NCBI RefSeq assembly: GCF_022398325.1
Contig: NZ_JAKEVD010000003.1
Location: 1-64,000, forward strand
Origin: Shewanella sp. Isolate13
GTDB lineage: Bacteria; Pseudomonadota; Gammaproteobacteria; Enterobacterales; Shewanellaceae
Direction: 5' to 3'
DNA length: 64,000 nt
Below, in pieces: positions 17,802 through 26,679 of this stretch (position 1 is its first letter; every line of letters begins with the position of its first letter). Under the pieces are notes generated by a model that was given only the letters and a program-made list of their open reading frames with translations, made no database searches and was not told the origin of the DNA. The position numbers and the translations under genes are program-made.

Positions 17802-19583
17802 CTACAGCAACTGCTGATCTAACATCACCACAATCGATGGATGATAACCATCACGAGCCAGAGAGTAGATCTGCTTAACCTCCTGCTTAAATCCAGCCTT
17901 AAGTAGCTCACTATAAAGAGGTTTAACAAACTTTCCTCGACCAATTTTTACCAAGTAGTCACTCACTGCCGATAATACTGTCTCATAACGGTTACGAATC
18001 GCCACCCTAAACCAGTCGCAGGCAATTTCTGCATTCGTCGATTGAGTAAACTTAAATGTTGTATCTAAGTCAGCGAGTTGCTCATGGGAAAGCGCTTGAG
18101 GTAAGTTCGTTAAGAAGTATTGCCAGTGGTGAACGCGCCAGCCATCGGTTAACAAACTCTTGGCCGAGGCACCATCATCGAATGCCCGCAACGCTATAAT
18201 CACCTTATCCAAACTTTTAGACTTAGGCTCATTAAACCAACTCGGCATCCCCTCACCATAAATCCACTCAAGCATTTCAGCTTCTGAAAGCTGTTGTGAG
18301 TGCTGCTTCAGCAATGTTTGCCTAGCATAATCAACGAAGGTTTCAGTGGTGATAGCTTCGAACGCAAAAGCTTGCACATACTCATACAAAAACTTATCAA
18401 ACGTCTCACGTCCGAGCCGCCTCTCTAAGTCATGAACAAACATCGAAGCCTTATCATAGGTAAAACGGTTAAACGCTTCATTGGGATCTTGCTGCTGCAT
18501 GTTGGCAGGCAGTGTCTGGGCATTGAGTTCCGTTGTTGAAATCGCCTCCTGCAAACGACCATTTTCGAGCACTAACTCAAGTTCAGCTAACTCCTTGCCG
18601 TAGACCTCTTCCACGATGCGGTTGGTAAAGTAGGTGGTAAAGCCCTCATTAAGCCAGAGATCACGCCAGGTGGCATTACTCACCAAGTTGCCCGTCCAAG
18701 AGTGCGCGAGCTCGTGAGCGACCGTCGATACCAGACTCTTATCGCCTGCAATCAGGGTGGGAGTCATAAAGGCAAGACGCGGGTTCTCCATGCCGCCAAA
18801 TGGGAAACTCGGCGGCAAGACTATCATGTCATACCGCCCCCAAGGGTAGGGCCCCAATAAAGACTCGGCCACCTCAACCATGTTCTCAGTGTCTTCAAAT
18901 TCGGCCACCGCCGCATCAATCACCTCTGGCTCGGCATAGACTCCCGTTCGCTCGCCAAGTTCGCCAAAGGCCAAGTCACCAACGGCGATCGCCAATAGGT
19001 GAGTCGGCATCGCTTTTTCCATGGTAAAACTAAACTGCCCCATTAAGGGTGCCTTAGCATCATTCATCGCACTCATCACAGCGCGCATCCCTTGCGGGAC
19101 ATTCACCACAGCATCAAAGGTGATCCGTGCTTTTGGCGTGTCTTGTAGCGGGATCCAGCTACGGGCATTAATGGGTTGAGATTGGCTAAATAGAAACGGC
19201 TGTTTCTTACCACTGGTTTGCTGAGGCGTCAGCCACTGTAGCCCCTGCGCCAGAGGCGATGTGCGATAACGAATGAGTACACTCGAAACACTGGGATCTA
19301 ATTGAATATTTAAACGCTGACCCAAGATCTCATCTTGCTTATCTAGGCTAAAGGCTAGTGGCTGCTGAGCATTAGACTCAACCGTTTCAATCGTTAAGTC
19401 TCGACAATCTAACCAGAGTTCTCGACTCTGCTTATCGATAAACTCCAGCTGTAACTCTACCTGCCCTGCTAACTGCTTTGCCTCAAAATCAACATCGAGG
19501 GATAGCGAAAGATGCTTAACCCTCACCTCATCGGTATTGGCAAACGAGTGGTAATCGTGATTATTATCCCATTGCTTTGACAC
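17802..19583 (-). CDS. M1 family aminopeptidase (leukotriene A4 hydrolase-like)
   Basis: A 593-residue zinc aminopeptidase without a signal peptide, so probably cytoplasmic. It has an N-terminal beta domain, the exopeptidase motif GGMENPR (near residue 265), the zinc site HELAHSW with the third ligand in WLNEGFTTY, and a helical C-terminal domain of the LTA4H type from about residue 440. It resembles the cold-active M1 aminopeptidases known from marine gammaproteobacteria. It is convergent with the sRNA array. Confidence 0.93.
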   Translation of the reverse strand: MSKQWDNNHDYHSFANTDEVRVKHLSLSLDVDFEAKQLAGQVELQLEFIDKQSRELWLDCRDLTIETVESNAQQPLAFSLDKQDEILGQRLNIQLDPSVSSVLIRYRTSPLAQGLQWLTPQQTSGKKQPFLFSQSQPINARSWIPLQDTPKARITFDAVVNVPQGMRAVMSAMNDAKAPLMGQFSFTMEKAMPTHLLAIAVGDLAFGELGERTGVYAEPEVIDAAVAEFEDTENMVEVAESLLGPYPWGRYDMIVLPPSFPFGGMENPRLAFMTPTLIAGDKSLVSTVAHELAHSWTGNLVSNATWRDLWLNEGFTTYFTNRIVEEVYGKELAELELVLENGRLQEAISTTELNAQTLPANMQQQDPNEAFNRFTYDKASMFVHDLERRLGRETFDKFLYEYVQAFAFEAITTETFVDYARQTLLKQHSQQLSEAEMLEWIYGEGMPSWFNEPKSKSLDKVIIALRAFDDGASAKSLLTDGWRVHHWQYFLTNLPQALSHEQLADLDTTFKFTQSTNAEIACDWFRVAIRNRYETVLSAVSDYLVKIGRGKFVKPLYSELLKAGFKQEVKQIYSLARDGYHPSIVVMLDQQLL

Positions 19584-19725
19584 GGCATATCCTTTTTATG
19601 TGGCTGGTTAATCAATTGTATTCTAACGCTATTAGCCATGAATAAAAGCTCCATTTGACTTCAACAGAGCGAAATGAAACACTTGTGAATATTGTATGCA
19701 AAACAACAAATCAGAGAAACCCTCG

Positions 19726-20592
19726 ATGAAAAATAAATACCCCCTACTCTCACTAACCCTAGCTTCGCTGTTGCCTGTCACAGCTCAAGCTCAGCAAGAC
19801 GCAAGCATTGAAGAAGTTCTCAGTCAAAATCATGCCTGTAGCGATACCATTGTCATTCGCTCTCAGGCCTTAACCGAAGCGCAGATAGCATCCGCTTGCG
19901 AGTTATTGGTTAGACAGGAAGCCAATTTCCACAAACTCTTTGGCACACTGAACAAGCCCGTTGCCGATGATAATAATCACAGCATGCGCGCCAATGTCTA
20001 TCACTCAAGAGAAGACTACGTAGCCCACGTGACTAACCACTTTGATGTCCCCAGTGATAACGGCGGCATGTATTTAGAAGGCTTGCCTTGGAAGAGCGGC
20101 AACCAAGCCGAGTTTGTGGCCTATGAAAAAAAGGGCCAAGTGTGGAACCTAGCACATGAATACGTGCATTATCTCGATGGCAGATTCAACCTCTATGGTG
20201 ACTTTTGTCTGTCGCTGCATGACTCTCACAGCGGCCCTGAGTACTGCCCTAAACCTGCGCCACTGTACCCACATACGGTTTGGTGGAGCGAAGGTGTAGC
20301 TGAATATATCTCTGTGGGTGATAACAACCCTAAAGCGCTTGCCTTAATTGGCGAGAATAACCTTGCACTAAGCGAGATCTTCAATACTAGCTATGAGCAA
20401 AATGGCGGAACCGATCGTGTTTATCGTTGGGGCTACCTCGCGGTGCGCTTTATGATGGAAAACCATAAAGACAAGGTCGATGAAATGCTTGGCTTCACCC
20501 GTAAAGGTGATTATCCAAGATACCAAGCTTTGATTAAGCAATGGGACACTAGCATGGATGATGAATTTCAAAGCTGGCTTAAGACCTTGTAA
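19726..20592 (+). CDS. Small secreted M9 (collagenase-like) peptidase
   Basis: A 288-residue protein. The signal peptide (MKNKYPLLSLTLASLLPVTAQA) supports ATG 19726 over the upstream start at 19696. The zinc motif HEYVHYLDGRFNLYGDF near residue 143 and the later WWSEGVAEYIS with a third-ligand Glu match the catalytic core of microbial collagenases. Vibrio-type collagenases are 700-900 residues with activator and binding domains; this one holds only the catalytic part, so collagen as substrate is doubtful. Four Cys may form disulfides. Confidence 0.82.
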   Translation: MKNKYPLLSLTLASLLPVTAQAQQDASIEEVLSQNHACSDTIVIRSQALTEAQIASACELLVRQEANFHKLFGTLNKPVADDNNHSMRANVYHSREDYVAHVTNHFDVPSDNGGMYLEGLPWKSGNQAEFVAYEKKGQVWNLAHEYVHYLDGRFNLYGDFCLSLHDSHSGPEYCPKPAPLYPHTVWWSEGVAEYISVGDNNPKALALIGENNLALSEIFNTSYEQNGGTDRVYRWGYLAVRFMMENHKDKVDEMLGFTRKGDYPRYQALIKQWDTSMDDEFQSWLKTL

Positions 20593-20680
20593 TCCGATGA
20601 TGTTAAAAGTCACGGATCTGATAAAGGGAAACGGTTAGTGAAAGCCACCAGCATTTATTCATTATTTTGAATTTAATTTT

Positions 20681-20707
20681 GAACTTTAGGCGATGTGACG
20701 ACTCTGA
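20681..20707 (+). promoter_or_regulatory. Sigma-E-type promoter of sRNA unit F
   Basis: GAACTT (20681-20686), 16 bases, TCTGA (20703-20707): the best match to the sigma-E consensus of the six. Confidence 0.78.
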
Positions 20708-20713
20708 CTATAT

Positions 20714-20857
20714 GAACAGAATGACAATCGATGTGTTTTACGAAATGGGTCGATCTATTTTCACCGTTCATCATCATTCCCTTTAGATAGTGTCTAGCGC
20801 CACTGTCCCAGGATTCCGAATTGGAACCTTAGCGACCTCATTTAGGTCGCTTTTTTT
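20714..20857 (+). ncRNA. sRNA unit F (sixth, separated copy)
   Basis: About 144 bases. It shares CTCTGACTATATGAAC at the promoter/start, GUUCAUCAUCAUUCCCUU (from 20766), and a hairpin GAUAGUG/CACUGUC with loop UCUAGCGC (20786-20807), identical to the loop of unit A. The terminator is GCGACCU/AGGUCGC at 20832-20857. The rest has diverged from units B-E, so the shared pieces mark what is under selection. It follows the M9 peptidase by 120 bases but has its own promoter. A 24-codon open frame runs through its 5' half. Confidence 0.78.
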
Positions 20858-20921
20858 ATGCTCTTTTTGCCGCTTCCTGTTTATCACTCTCTATCGTTGT
20901 TCCCCGGCTCAATCGCGGCCA

Positions 20922-20947
20922 CAAAAAAGGCCTCAATAGAGGCCTTT
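20922..20947 (-). terminator. Terminator after pstS
   Basis: GGCCTC and GAGGCC pair around AATA, with six U residues following on the minus strand. The remaining bases 20858-20983 hold nothing else I can see. Confidence 0.85.
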
Positions 20948-20983
20948 TCATCAATGTGCGTTGGTCATTGTTATCATTCGTGA

Positions 20984-21955
20984 TTAAAGACGAATGCCCG
21001 CTTTAGCTAAATCTTTAGCAATAACACTGCGTGGTAATGCAACATAACCGTCTTTTTCTACGATTTGCTGACCTTGCTTAGAAAGTACATAGCGGATGAA
21101 CTCGCGATCCATTGGAGCAAGCTCTTTATTTGGATGTTTATTCACATATACGTAGAGGTAGCGAGATAGTGGGTACTTGCCCGTTGCCGCATTTTCAGCG
21201 GTAGCCGCGACATAATTATTGCCTTTCTTAGCAATCGCAACCGCCTTCACGCCGGCAGTCTTATAACCGATGCCAGAGTAGCCAATCGCATTCAGTGATT
21301 GAGAAACTGACTGCACGACAGATGCCGAACCAGGCTGCTCGTTTACATTTGCTTTGAAGTCACCCTTACAAAGTGCTTTCTTCTTAAAGTAACCGTATGT
21401 GCCCGATACCGAGTTACGGCCGTAAAGCTGTATATCTCTCGCCGCCCAGCCACCATCAAGCCCGACTTGGCCCCAGCGTGTCACATCGCCGCCACCGCAC
21501 TTATCTGTAGAAGAGAAGATACCGTCGATCTGCTCGATGCTCATGCCTTCAATCGGGTTATCTTTATGCACAAATACCGCTAGCGCATCGATTGCAACTC
21601 GGATAGGTGTTGGCTGATAACCATAATGCTTTTCAAATGCCTCAACTTCATTTGGCTTCATCTTACGGCTCATGGGGCCGAATTGAGAAGTCCCTTCAGT
21701 TAATGCAGGTGGCGCAGTAGAAGAACCCGCCGCTTGGATCTGTATATTGACGTTTGGATAGAGCTGCTTAAAGTCTTCAGCCCATAGTGTCATCATGTTA
21801 GCCAGCGTATCTGAGCCAACTGAAGATAAGTTGCCTGACACGCCGCTTGTCTTTTCGTAAGTGGGTAAAGACTGGTCGATTTCAGCCATTGATGCTGCAG
21901 AAAATACAGTCGCTGCAGTAAAACTTACCGCGCCAACAAGTTGTTTCAGTTTCAT
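20984..21955 (-). CDS. pstS: Periplasmic phosphate-binding protein PstS
   Basis: A 323-residue substrate-binding protein for the high-affinity phosphate ABC importer. The signal peptide ends around AASMA (residue 24). Phosphate-binding blocks are GSDTLANMM near residue 48, [14 protein letters not shown] near 75, and the later [13 protein letters not shown] segment. No pstCAB genes follow here. A Pho box lies about 83 bases upstream, and phoR–phoB are the next genes, which makes phosphate-starvation control very likely. Confidence 0.95.
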   Translation of the reverse strand: MKLKQLVGAVSFTAATVFSAASMAEIDQSLPTYEKTSGVSGNLSSVGSDTLANMMTLWAEDFKQLYPNVNIQIQAAGSSTAPPALTEGTSQFGPMSRKMKPNEVEAFEKHYGYQPTPIRVAIDALAVFVHKDNPIEGMSIEQIDGIFSSTDKCGGGDVTRWGQVGLDGGWAARDIQLYGRNSVSGTYGYFKKKALCKGDFKANVNEQPGSASVVQSVSQSLNAIGYSGIGYKTAGVKAVAIAKKGNNYVAATAENAATGKYPLSRYLYVYVNKHPNKELAPMDREFIRYVLSKQGQQIVEKDGYVALPRSVIAKDLAKAGIRL

Positions 21956-22037
21956 TCTTTGCTCCAGTGTTTATCTATCTTAGTATTTAAAACGCTGTCA
22001 GTATTGACTCCATTGATGACAAGTCTATTACTCATAA

Positions 22038-22055
22038 GTGACACTTAGATGACAA
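22038..22055 (-). promoter_or_regulatory. Pho box upstream of pstS
   Basis: On the minus strand: TTGTCAT-CTAA-GTGTCAC. These are two 7-base half sites with a four-base spacer, as in the PhoB consensus CTGTCAT-N4-CTGTCAY. It stands in the right place to activate pstS. Confidence 0.75.
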
Positions 22056-22080
22056 ACCCATTGAATCTCTATTTATGACT

Positions 22081-22106
22081 AAAAAAACAGGCCTAAAGCC
22101 TGTTCT
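22081..22106 (-). terminator. Terminator after phoR
   Basis: ACAGGC/GCCTGT stem with seven U residues on the minus strand, placed between phoR and the pstS promoter. It separates the regulator operon from pstS. Confidence 0.75.
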
Positions 22107-22149
22107 TTATGACAACCCTATGCAAAAAAGTTGAAATGTGTGTAATACC

Positions 22150-23460
22150 TTAAGCCAACTCTTGCTTGGTAAACTCGACTAAATTGGCCGGAATGACAAA
22201 GCTAAAAGTACTGCCCTTACCTAACTGACTCATAATATTAAGCTCGCTCTGATGGTGACTCAGTGCATGCTTAGCAATCGCCAGCCCTAGACCTGTGCCG
22301 CCACTTTGCCTCGAACGAGCACTATCGACACGATAGAAACGCTCCGTTAAGCGGCCGATATGCTGCGGGGCAACCCCCTCACCGTTATCTTTGACACTAA
22401 ATAGGCCGCCAGAGGCAATTTTTCGCCAGCTGATCTCTATCTTACCGCCGGGCTCGGTGTAACGGATCGCATTTGAGATAAGGTTTGAGCAGGCACTGCG
22501 TAGCAGTAACTCATTACCATATAGATCCAGTCCAGGCTCACAGTAAAAACTTAATTCATATTGATCTTGTGCTAACGCCAAGGCTTCATCACGCAAGATA
22601 TCCATCATCTGTGACATGCTGACTTTAACTTCAAGATCCACATCGCTGGCATCTTCAATTCTTGAAAGCGCTAGTAGCTGCTCAACCATAGAGCGCATGC
22701 GCGTAGTTTGTTGCAGCATCTGCTCCATGGCTCGAACATTAGGGGAGTCAGGCTCTGCCATCGACTGCATCATCTCAAGATAGCCCTGTAATACCGTCAA
22801 TGGCGTCTTGAGTTCATGTGACACGTTTGCGACAAACTCTTTTCGCATCCCCTCTAGTTGACGCACGCGAGTAATGTCTCTAGCTATGAGCAATTGCTGA
22901 CCAGAGCCATAAGCCATGATACGGATCTCAAGAATATGCCGATCCGATTGCGGCGAGGCTAACTCTAGGGGCTCTTGGTAGTCTTTGTTTTTCAAGTAAG
23001 CCGAAAAATCTGGATGGCGAATGAGGTTATCTATTCGCTGACCGTTATCTTGCGGCCATACAAATCCAAGCAGCAACTGCGCCAGCTTATTACACCATAG
23101 AATATTATTATCTGAATCGAGCACTACTGCGGCATCGGGAAGCGCTTCGGCTCCCTGCCTAAAGCGCCCCAGTAAAAATGCTAACTGAGACACTCGCTTA
23201 CGATTCTTGCCCTGCAAGCGATAGATGCCGTTAAACACAGCCTCCCAACTACCACGACCGTTAGGTGGAGTCAGGCTACGATCATGCCATAGCCAAAAAT
23301 TTAAACGGGAAAGCTGGCGATAATGCCAAACCAATAGGCAAAGCGAACCCAACAATAGGAACAAAAGCACTTCACCAAATAGCAATCCAACTATCAAACA
23401 TAAGGTTAGATAGATCACCAATCGTGAAACTAAGCGGTACCCTGAATATGAATCAAACAT
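22150..23460 (-). CDS. phoR: Phosphate regulon sensor kinase PhoR
   Basis: Histidine kinase of about 436 residues. The N terminus holds two membrane helices, then a WLWHDRSLTPPNGRGSWE linker, a PAS domain (around residues 95-190), the phospho-acceptor His in ANVSHELKTPLTVLQGYLEMM and an ATPase domain with NLISNAIRYTEPGG, DNGEGV and GGTGLGLAI. It phosphorylates PhoB when phosphate is low. ATG 23460 aligns with the E. coli start; a TTG at 23490 with a closer AGGG-type ribosome site would add ten residues. It is cotranscribed with phoB 69 bases upstream. Confidence 0.94.
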   Translation of the reverse strand: MFDSYSGYRLVSRLVIYLTLCLIVGLLFGEVLLFLLLGSLCLLVWHYRQLSRLNFWLWHDRSLTPPNGRGSWEAVFNGIYRLQGKNRKRVSQLAFLLGRFRQGAEALPDAAVVLDSDNNILWCNKLAQLLLGFVWPQDNGQRIDNLIRHPDFSAYLKNKDYQEPLELASPQSDRHILEIRIMAYGSGQQLLIARDITRVRQLEGMRKEFVANVSHELKTPLTVLQGYLEMMQSMAEPDSPNVRAMEQMLQQTTRMRSMVEQLLALSRIEDASDVDLEVKVSMSQMMDILRDEALALAQDQYELSFYCEPGLDLYGNELLLRSACSNLISNAIRYTEPGGKIEISWRKIASGGLFSVKDNGEGVAPQHIGRLTERFYRVDSARSRQSGGTGLGLAIAKHALSHHQSELNIMSQLGKGSTFSFVIPANLVEFTKQELA

Positions 23461-23529
23461 ATAACGACCATAAGGGAGAACTAAGCACAAGATACCCTAA
23501 AAGCGTCCCAGTGCCTAAAGAGTGTTAAG

Positions 23530-24219
23530 CTAAAGTCTGGTTGAGAAACGATAGCCTGCACCGCGGACGGTTTGGATCAGACGATCATGACCCGATGGGG
23601 TCACCGCCTTACGTAAGCGTCGAATGTGCACATCGACAGTGCGGTCTTCGACATAGACGTTGGTTCCCCAAACATTATCGAGAAGCTGCTCTCGGCTATA
23701 AACACGCTCTTGGTGTGTCATGAAAAAATGCAATAGTCGAAACTCTGTTGGCCCCATATCGAGTACCTGCTCCCCAACAGACACGCGGTGGCTCACAGGG
23801 TCGAGTTGTAATCCCTGCACATCGATGATCTCTTCTAAGCATGTCGGTGCGCTACGGCGCATAACCGCCTTAATCCGAGCGACCAACTCTTTAGGGGAAA
23901 ACGGTTTAGTAATAAAGTCATCTGCGCCAACCTCTAGCCCTCTGACTTTATCTTCCTCTTCACCGCGTGCGGTCAACATTATGATAGGAATATGACGAGT
24001 AAACTCATCTTGGCGTAAACGCTTGGCTAACTGAATGCCACTGCCGCCAGGAAACATCCAATCGAGTAACACGAGATCTGGGTATGGCTCCGTTAACATT
24101 TCTAATGCTGAGTCATAATCCTCTGCTGCAGCAGTGGTGTAGCCGTGTTGTTCTAAAACAAAAGTTAACATCTCGCGGATGGCTAACTCGTCTTCAACTA
24201 TCAAAATCCTTGCAGTCAT
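23530..24219 (-). CDS. phoB: Phosphate regulon response regulator PhoB
   Basis: A 229-residue OmpR-type regulator. The receiver domain has the acidic pocket near the N terminus (IVEDE), the phospho-Asp in [13 protein letters not shown] and the conserved Lys in [15 protein letters not shown]. The C-terminal winged helix ends in [19 protein letters not shown] and GAGYRFS. It activates genes with Pho boxes, including pstS here. Standard length, with phoR downstream. Confidence 0.96.
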   Translation of the reverse strand: MTARILIVEDELAIREMLTFVLEQHGYTTAAAEDYDSALEMLTEPYPDLVLLDWMFPGGSGIQLAKRLRQDEFTRHIPIIMLTARGEEEDKVRGLEVGADDFITKPFSPKELVARIKAVMRRSAPTCLEEIIDVQGLQLDPVSHRVSVGEQVLDMGPTEFRLLHFFMTHQERVYSREQLLDNVWGTNVYVEDRTVDVHIRRLRKAVTPSGHDRLIQTVRGAGYRFSTRL

Positions 24220-24259
24220 AATCGATCTTCTATCAGTGAATGTCTACGTTGGCTATTAT

Positions 24260-24277
24260 TGGTCACTTTTATGACAT
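24260..24277 (-). promoter_or_regulatory. Imperfect Pho box upstream of phoB
   Basis: On the minus strand: ATGTCAT-AAAA-GTGACCA. The first half and spacer fit; the second half is poor. It sits 41 bases before phoB, where autoregulation is expected. Confidence 0.4.
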
Positions 24278-24406
24278 TAATATTAAACACCAAGATATTT
24301 TGCCATATTCGGGTACATTTTTGTCATAAATATTCTCTTTCGCTTATCGACCTTAGTCATTAAAAAACGGTTAAGCTGGCAATATTTACATCATGCAAGT
24401 AGCCAC

Positions 24407-24434
24407 AAAAAAAGGGGCCAGAGCCCCTTTTAAT
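24407..24434 (-). terminator. Terminator after porin gene
   Basis: GGGGC/GCCCC stem with a seven-base U-tract on the minus strand. Confidence 0.75.
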
Positions 24435-24448
24435 TAAAAGTGCTGAGG

Positions 24449-25399
24449 TTAGAACTTATGTTCTAAACCCACACCGAAGTAGCTATCATCATTGTCGATA
24501 TTTTCGAATGAGCGATTAGTATAGAAAGCGAACAGCTTAGTTGGCTTACCCAGTTTGTAATCGCCACCAACAGACCATGAATCCCCCTTGTCTTCCATAT
24601 CTTGGAACTGGGCTTTTAATACAACTGCATCAATTTGATATGCCGCGCTCAGTAGGTAACCCGTCTTACTTTCAGCGCCAACAGTTGGCGAACCGTCTTT
24701 CTTATAGGTCTCTTCCTGCTGTTGATACATGCCGCCTAACTTAAGACCAGCAATTTTACCCTGTACGGTTGCACGAACCACTTCGTAGCCTTTCACATCT
24801 GAATCATAGGCGACCGATGCATAGATTGGTGATTTTTTAAGTTTTGCATCGCCATACATAGCAGCAACGCTGAAGCCATCTTGTGTGTACTGTGAACTCG
24901 CGCCTTCGGCCGCATAGGTCACACCAACCTTAAAGCCACTGAAAGATGGAGTAACATAAGTGGCGGTTTGTTCGATACGGTTTTCACCCTTGAACAAGTT
25001 CTTCAAGTCACCAGATAGGTCGTTGAACTGATCGACTTTACCTTGAGAGATTTTAAGCATGGTGTCATTACGACCAACTGAAAAGGCACCAAAGCTACCT
25101 TTTAAACCCACGAACTGGTTACGTGCTTTAAAGTTTTCCTTGTCACTATCACCAGTATCCACTTCATATTCAACCGTGTAAAACGCTTCGAGTGAGTTGC
25201 TTAATTCGAAAGCACCTTTAACACCAAAACGAGAAGCATTAGATTGAATCGTTGTGGTTGACTCATCGTTCACATCATTTGACTGAGCCGTTACATTTAA
25301 CTTGCCGTAAACCGTTAATGGGTCAGCCGCGTAAGCAGAAGACAGGGTTGCAGTCGCAAGAGCAGAAGCCAGTATAGTTTTACAAAAAACGTTCATCAT
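24449..25399 (-). CDS. Gram-negative general porin
   Basis: A 316-residue outer membrane beta-barrel protein. The signal peptide ends at SSAYAA (residue 25), the mature part begins DPLTVYGKLNVTAQ, and the chain ends in Phe (GVGLEHKF), as for trimeric porins. RFGVKGAFELSNSLEAFYTVEYEVD and FKARNQFVGLKGSFGAFSVGRND are typical porin strands. The start region is ATGATGAACG; either ATG could be used. This start region is complementary to the conserved segment of the six sRNAs in this window. Its place beside phoB hints at phosphate-linked expression, but I see no clear Pho box in front of it. Confidence 0.92.
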   Translation of the reverse strand: MMNVFCKTILASALATATLSSAYAADPLTVYGKLNVTAQSNDVNDESTTTIQSNASRFGVKGAFELSNSLEAFYTVEYEVDTGDSDKENFKARNQFVGLKGSFGAFSVGRNDTMLKISQGKVDQFNDLSGDLKNLFKGENRIEQTATYVTPSFSGFKVGVTYAAEGASSQYTQDGFSVAAMYGDAKLKKSPIYASVAYDSDVKGYEVVRATVQGKIAGLKLGGMYQQQEETYKKDGSPTVGAESKTGYLLSAAYQIDAVVLKAQFQDMEDKGDSWSVGGDYKLGKPTKLFAFYTNRSFENIDNDDSYFGVGLEHKF

Positions 25400-25573
25400 T
25401 TAATCCTTTTGACGTTATTCGTCTTGGTTATTGGTTTGGACGAGCGCCATAATGAAGATGATTTGTTGCACTTTTATTTCAGTAAAAGGTGAATAACGGT
25501 AAATAAATTCAATATTGGGTAACAGATATTCGCTAGCCCAGAGCTAGCCTGGCTTTTAGCGAAAGTGTAAGAA

Positions 25574-25600
25574 ATGTGACACTTTAATGAAATGTCACAT
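25574..25600. promoter_or_regulatory. Perfect inverted repeat between porin and rdgC
   Basis: ATGTGACA and TGTCACAT are separated by 11 bases. The half sites contain TGTGA/TCACA, but the spacing is wrong for CRP. It lies 174 bases before the porin start and 89 bases before rdgC, so it could be an operator for either; the binding protein is unknown. Confidence 0.45.
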
Positions 25601-25688
25601 AGCGATGATTCAAGATGACAATGAGGCGGTTTACCCGAACCGGACAATGGCTTACACTGCGGCTTTAATTTTGATTGAGCACTTATCT

Positions 25689-26600
25689 ATGTGGTTTAAA
25701 AATCTAACTGTATACCGCTTTAACAAGCCTTTCTCTGTTGACCCTGATTCACTAGAAAAATCACTGGAAGACTTCACCTTCTCTCCTTGCTCAAGCCAAG
25801 ACATCAGCAAATTTGGATTCTCTAAGGCAATGGGCAAGCATGGCGAAACCCTGATCCATACAGCCGGTGACAGACACCTTATCTGCGCGACTAAAGAAGA
25901 AAAGATTTTACCGTCTCAGGTGATCAAAGAAGCACTTGAAGAGAAAGTCAGCCAAATTGAGGCTGAAGAAAACCGTAAGCTTGCCAAGAAAGAAAAAGAC
26001 GCACTGAAGGATGAGATCACCACGACCTTATTGCCACGTGCTTTCTCTCGTCGCAGCCAAATCCGTGCATTGATCTTGCCTGAGATCCAGATGGTACTTG
26101 TCGACAGCTCTAGTGCGGCAAAATCTGAAGAGCTAATGGCACTGCTGCGTAAAGCGATTGGCACCCTACCTATCATTCCGATGAGCTTTAAAACCCCAAT
26201 CGAAACTCAGCTGACTGAGTGGTTAAAAGAGGGGAAAACACCAGCGGCGTTTGAGATGCAAGATGAGGCCGAACTCAAAAGTGATTCTGATGAAGGTGGC
26301 ATAGTCCGCTTTAAGCAGCAAGACTTGAGTGAAGATGAAGTATTAGCGCATATCGAAGTGGGTAAACAGGTTCATAAGCTTGCGCTGCATTTCGGTCAGT
26401 CGATTGCATTCTTGCTGCAATCAGATGCCGCGATTAAGCGCCTTAAGTTCTCTGAAGAATTTAGAGCCGGTAACGATGACTTAGGCAATGATGACCCAAT
26501 GGCTAAGCTCGATGCCGACTTTGCCTTGATGAGCAGCGAACTTATCGCACTTATCAATGCCGTCGTCGAGGCTCTTGGCGGCCTAGAAGACAGCATCTAA
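25689..26600 (+). CDS. rdgC: Recombination-associated protein RdgC
   Basis: A 303-residue DNA-binding protein, exactly the E. coli length. RdgC forms a ring dimer around DNA and limits RecA activity. It begins [15 protein letters not shown], the conserved family N terminus; earlier in-frame starts (25587) are not supported. The central charged helices ([20 protein letters not shown]) and [17 protein letters not shown] are typical. Confidence 0.95.
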   Translation: MWFKNLTVYRFNKPFSVDPDSLEKSLEDFTFSPCSSQDISKFGFSKAMGKHGETLIHTAGDRHLICATKEEKILPSQVIKEALEEKVSQIEAEENRKLAKKEKDALKDEITTTLLPRAFSRRSQIRALILPEIQMVLVDSSSAAKSEELMALLRKAIGTLPIIPMSFKTPIETQLTEWLKEGKTPAAFEMQDEAELKSDSDEGGIVRFKQQDLSEDEVLAHIEVGKQVHKLALHFGQSIAFLLQSDAAIKRLKFSEEFRAGNDDLGNDDPMAKLDADFALMSSELIALINAVVEALGGLEDSI

Positions 26601-26620
26601 TTCAATTACGATTGATACAC

Positions 26621-26646
26621 AAAAGGCGCCTAATGGCGCCTTTTTT
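26621..26646. terminator. Terminator between rdgC and the M61 peptidase gene
   Basis: GGCGCC-TAAT-GGCGCC followed by six T, with AAAA before it, so it can act on both convergent genes. Confidence 0.85.
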
Positions 26647-26679
26647 ATAACAAAGCTATTGATAACAAAGTCAGCCTGG

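Noticed and set aside
21952..21960. Pairing of sRNA AGUUUCAUU with the pstS start region
   Set aside because: Nine bases match, but AATGAAACT is a common start context and that part of the sRNA is not conserved in units A and F.
24271..24363. 30-codon plus-strand frame in the phoB promoter
   Set aside because: No ribosome binding site, and it overlaps the expected regulatory region; probably chance.
25574..25600. CRP site between porin and rdgC
   Set aside because: The TGTGA and TCACA halves are separated by 15 bases, not six.
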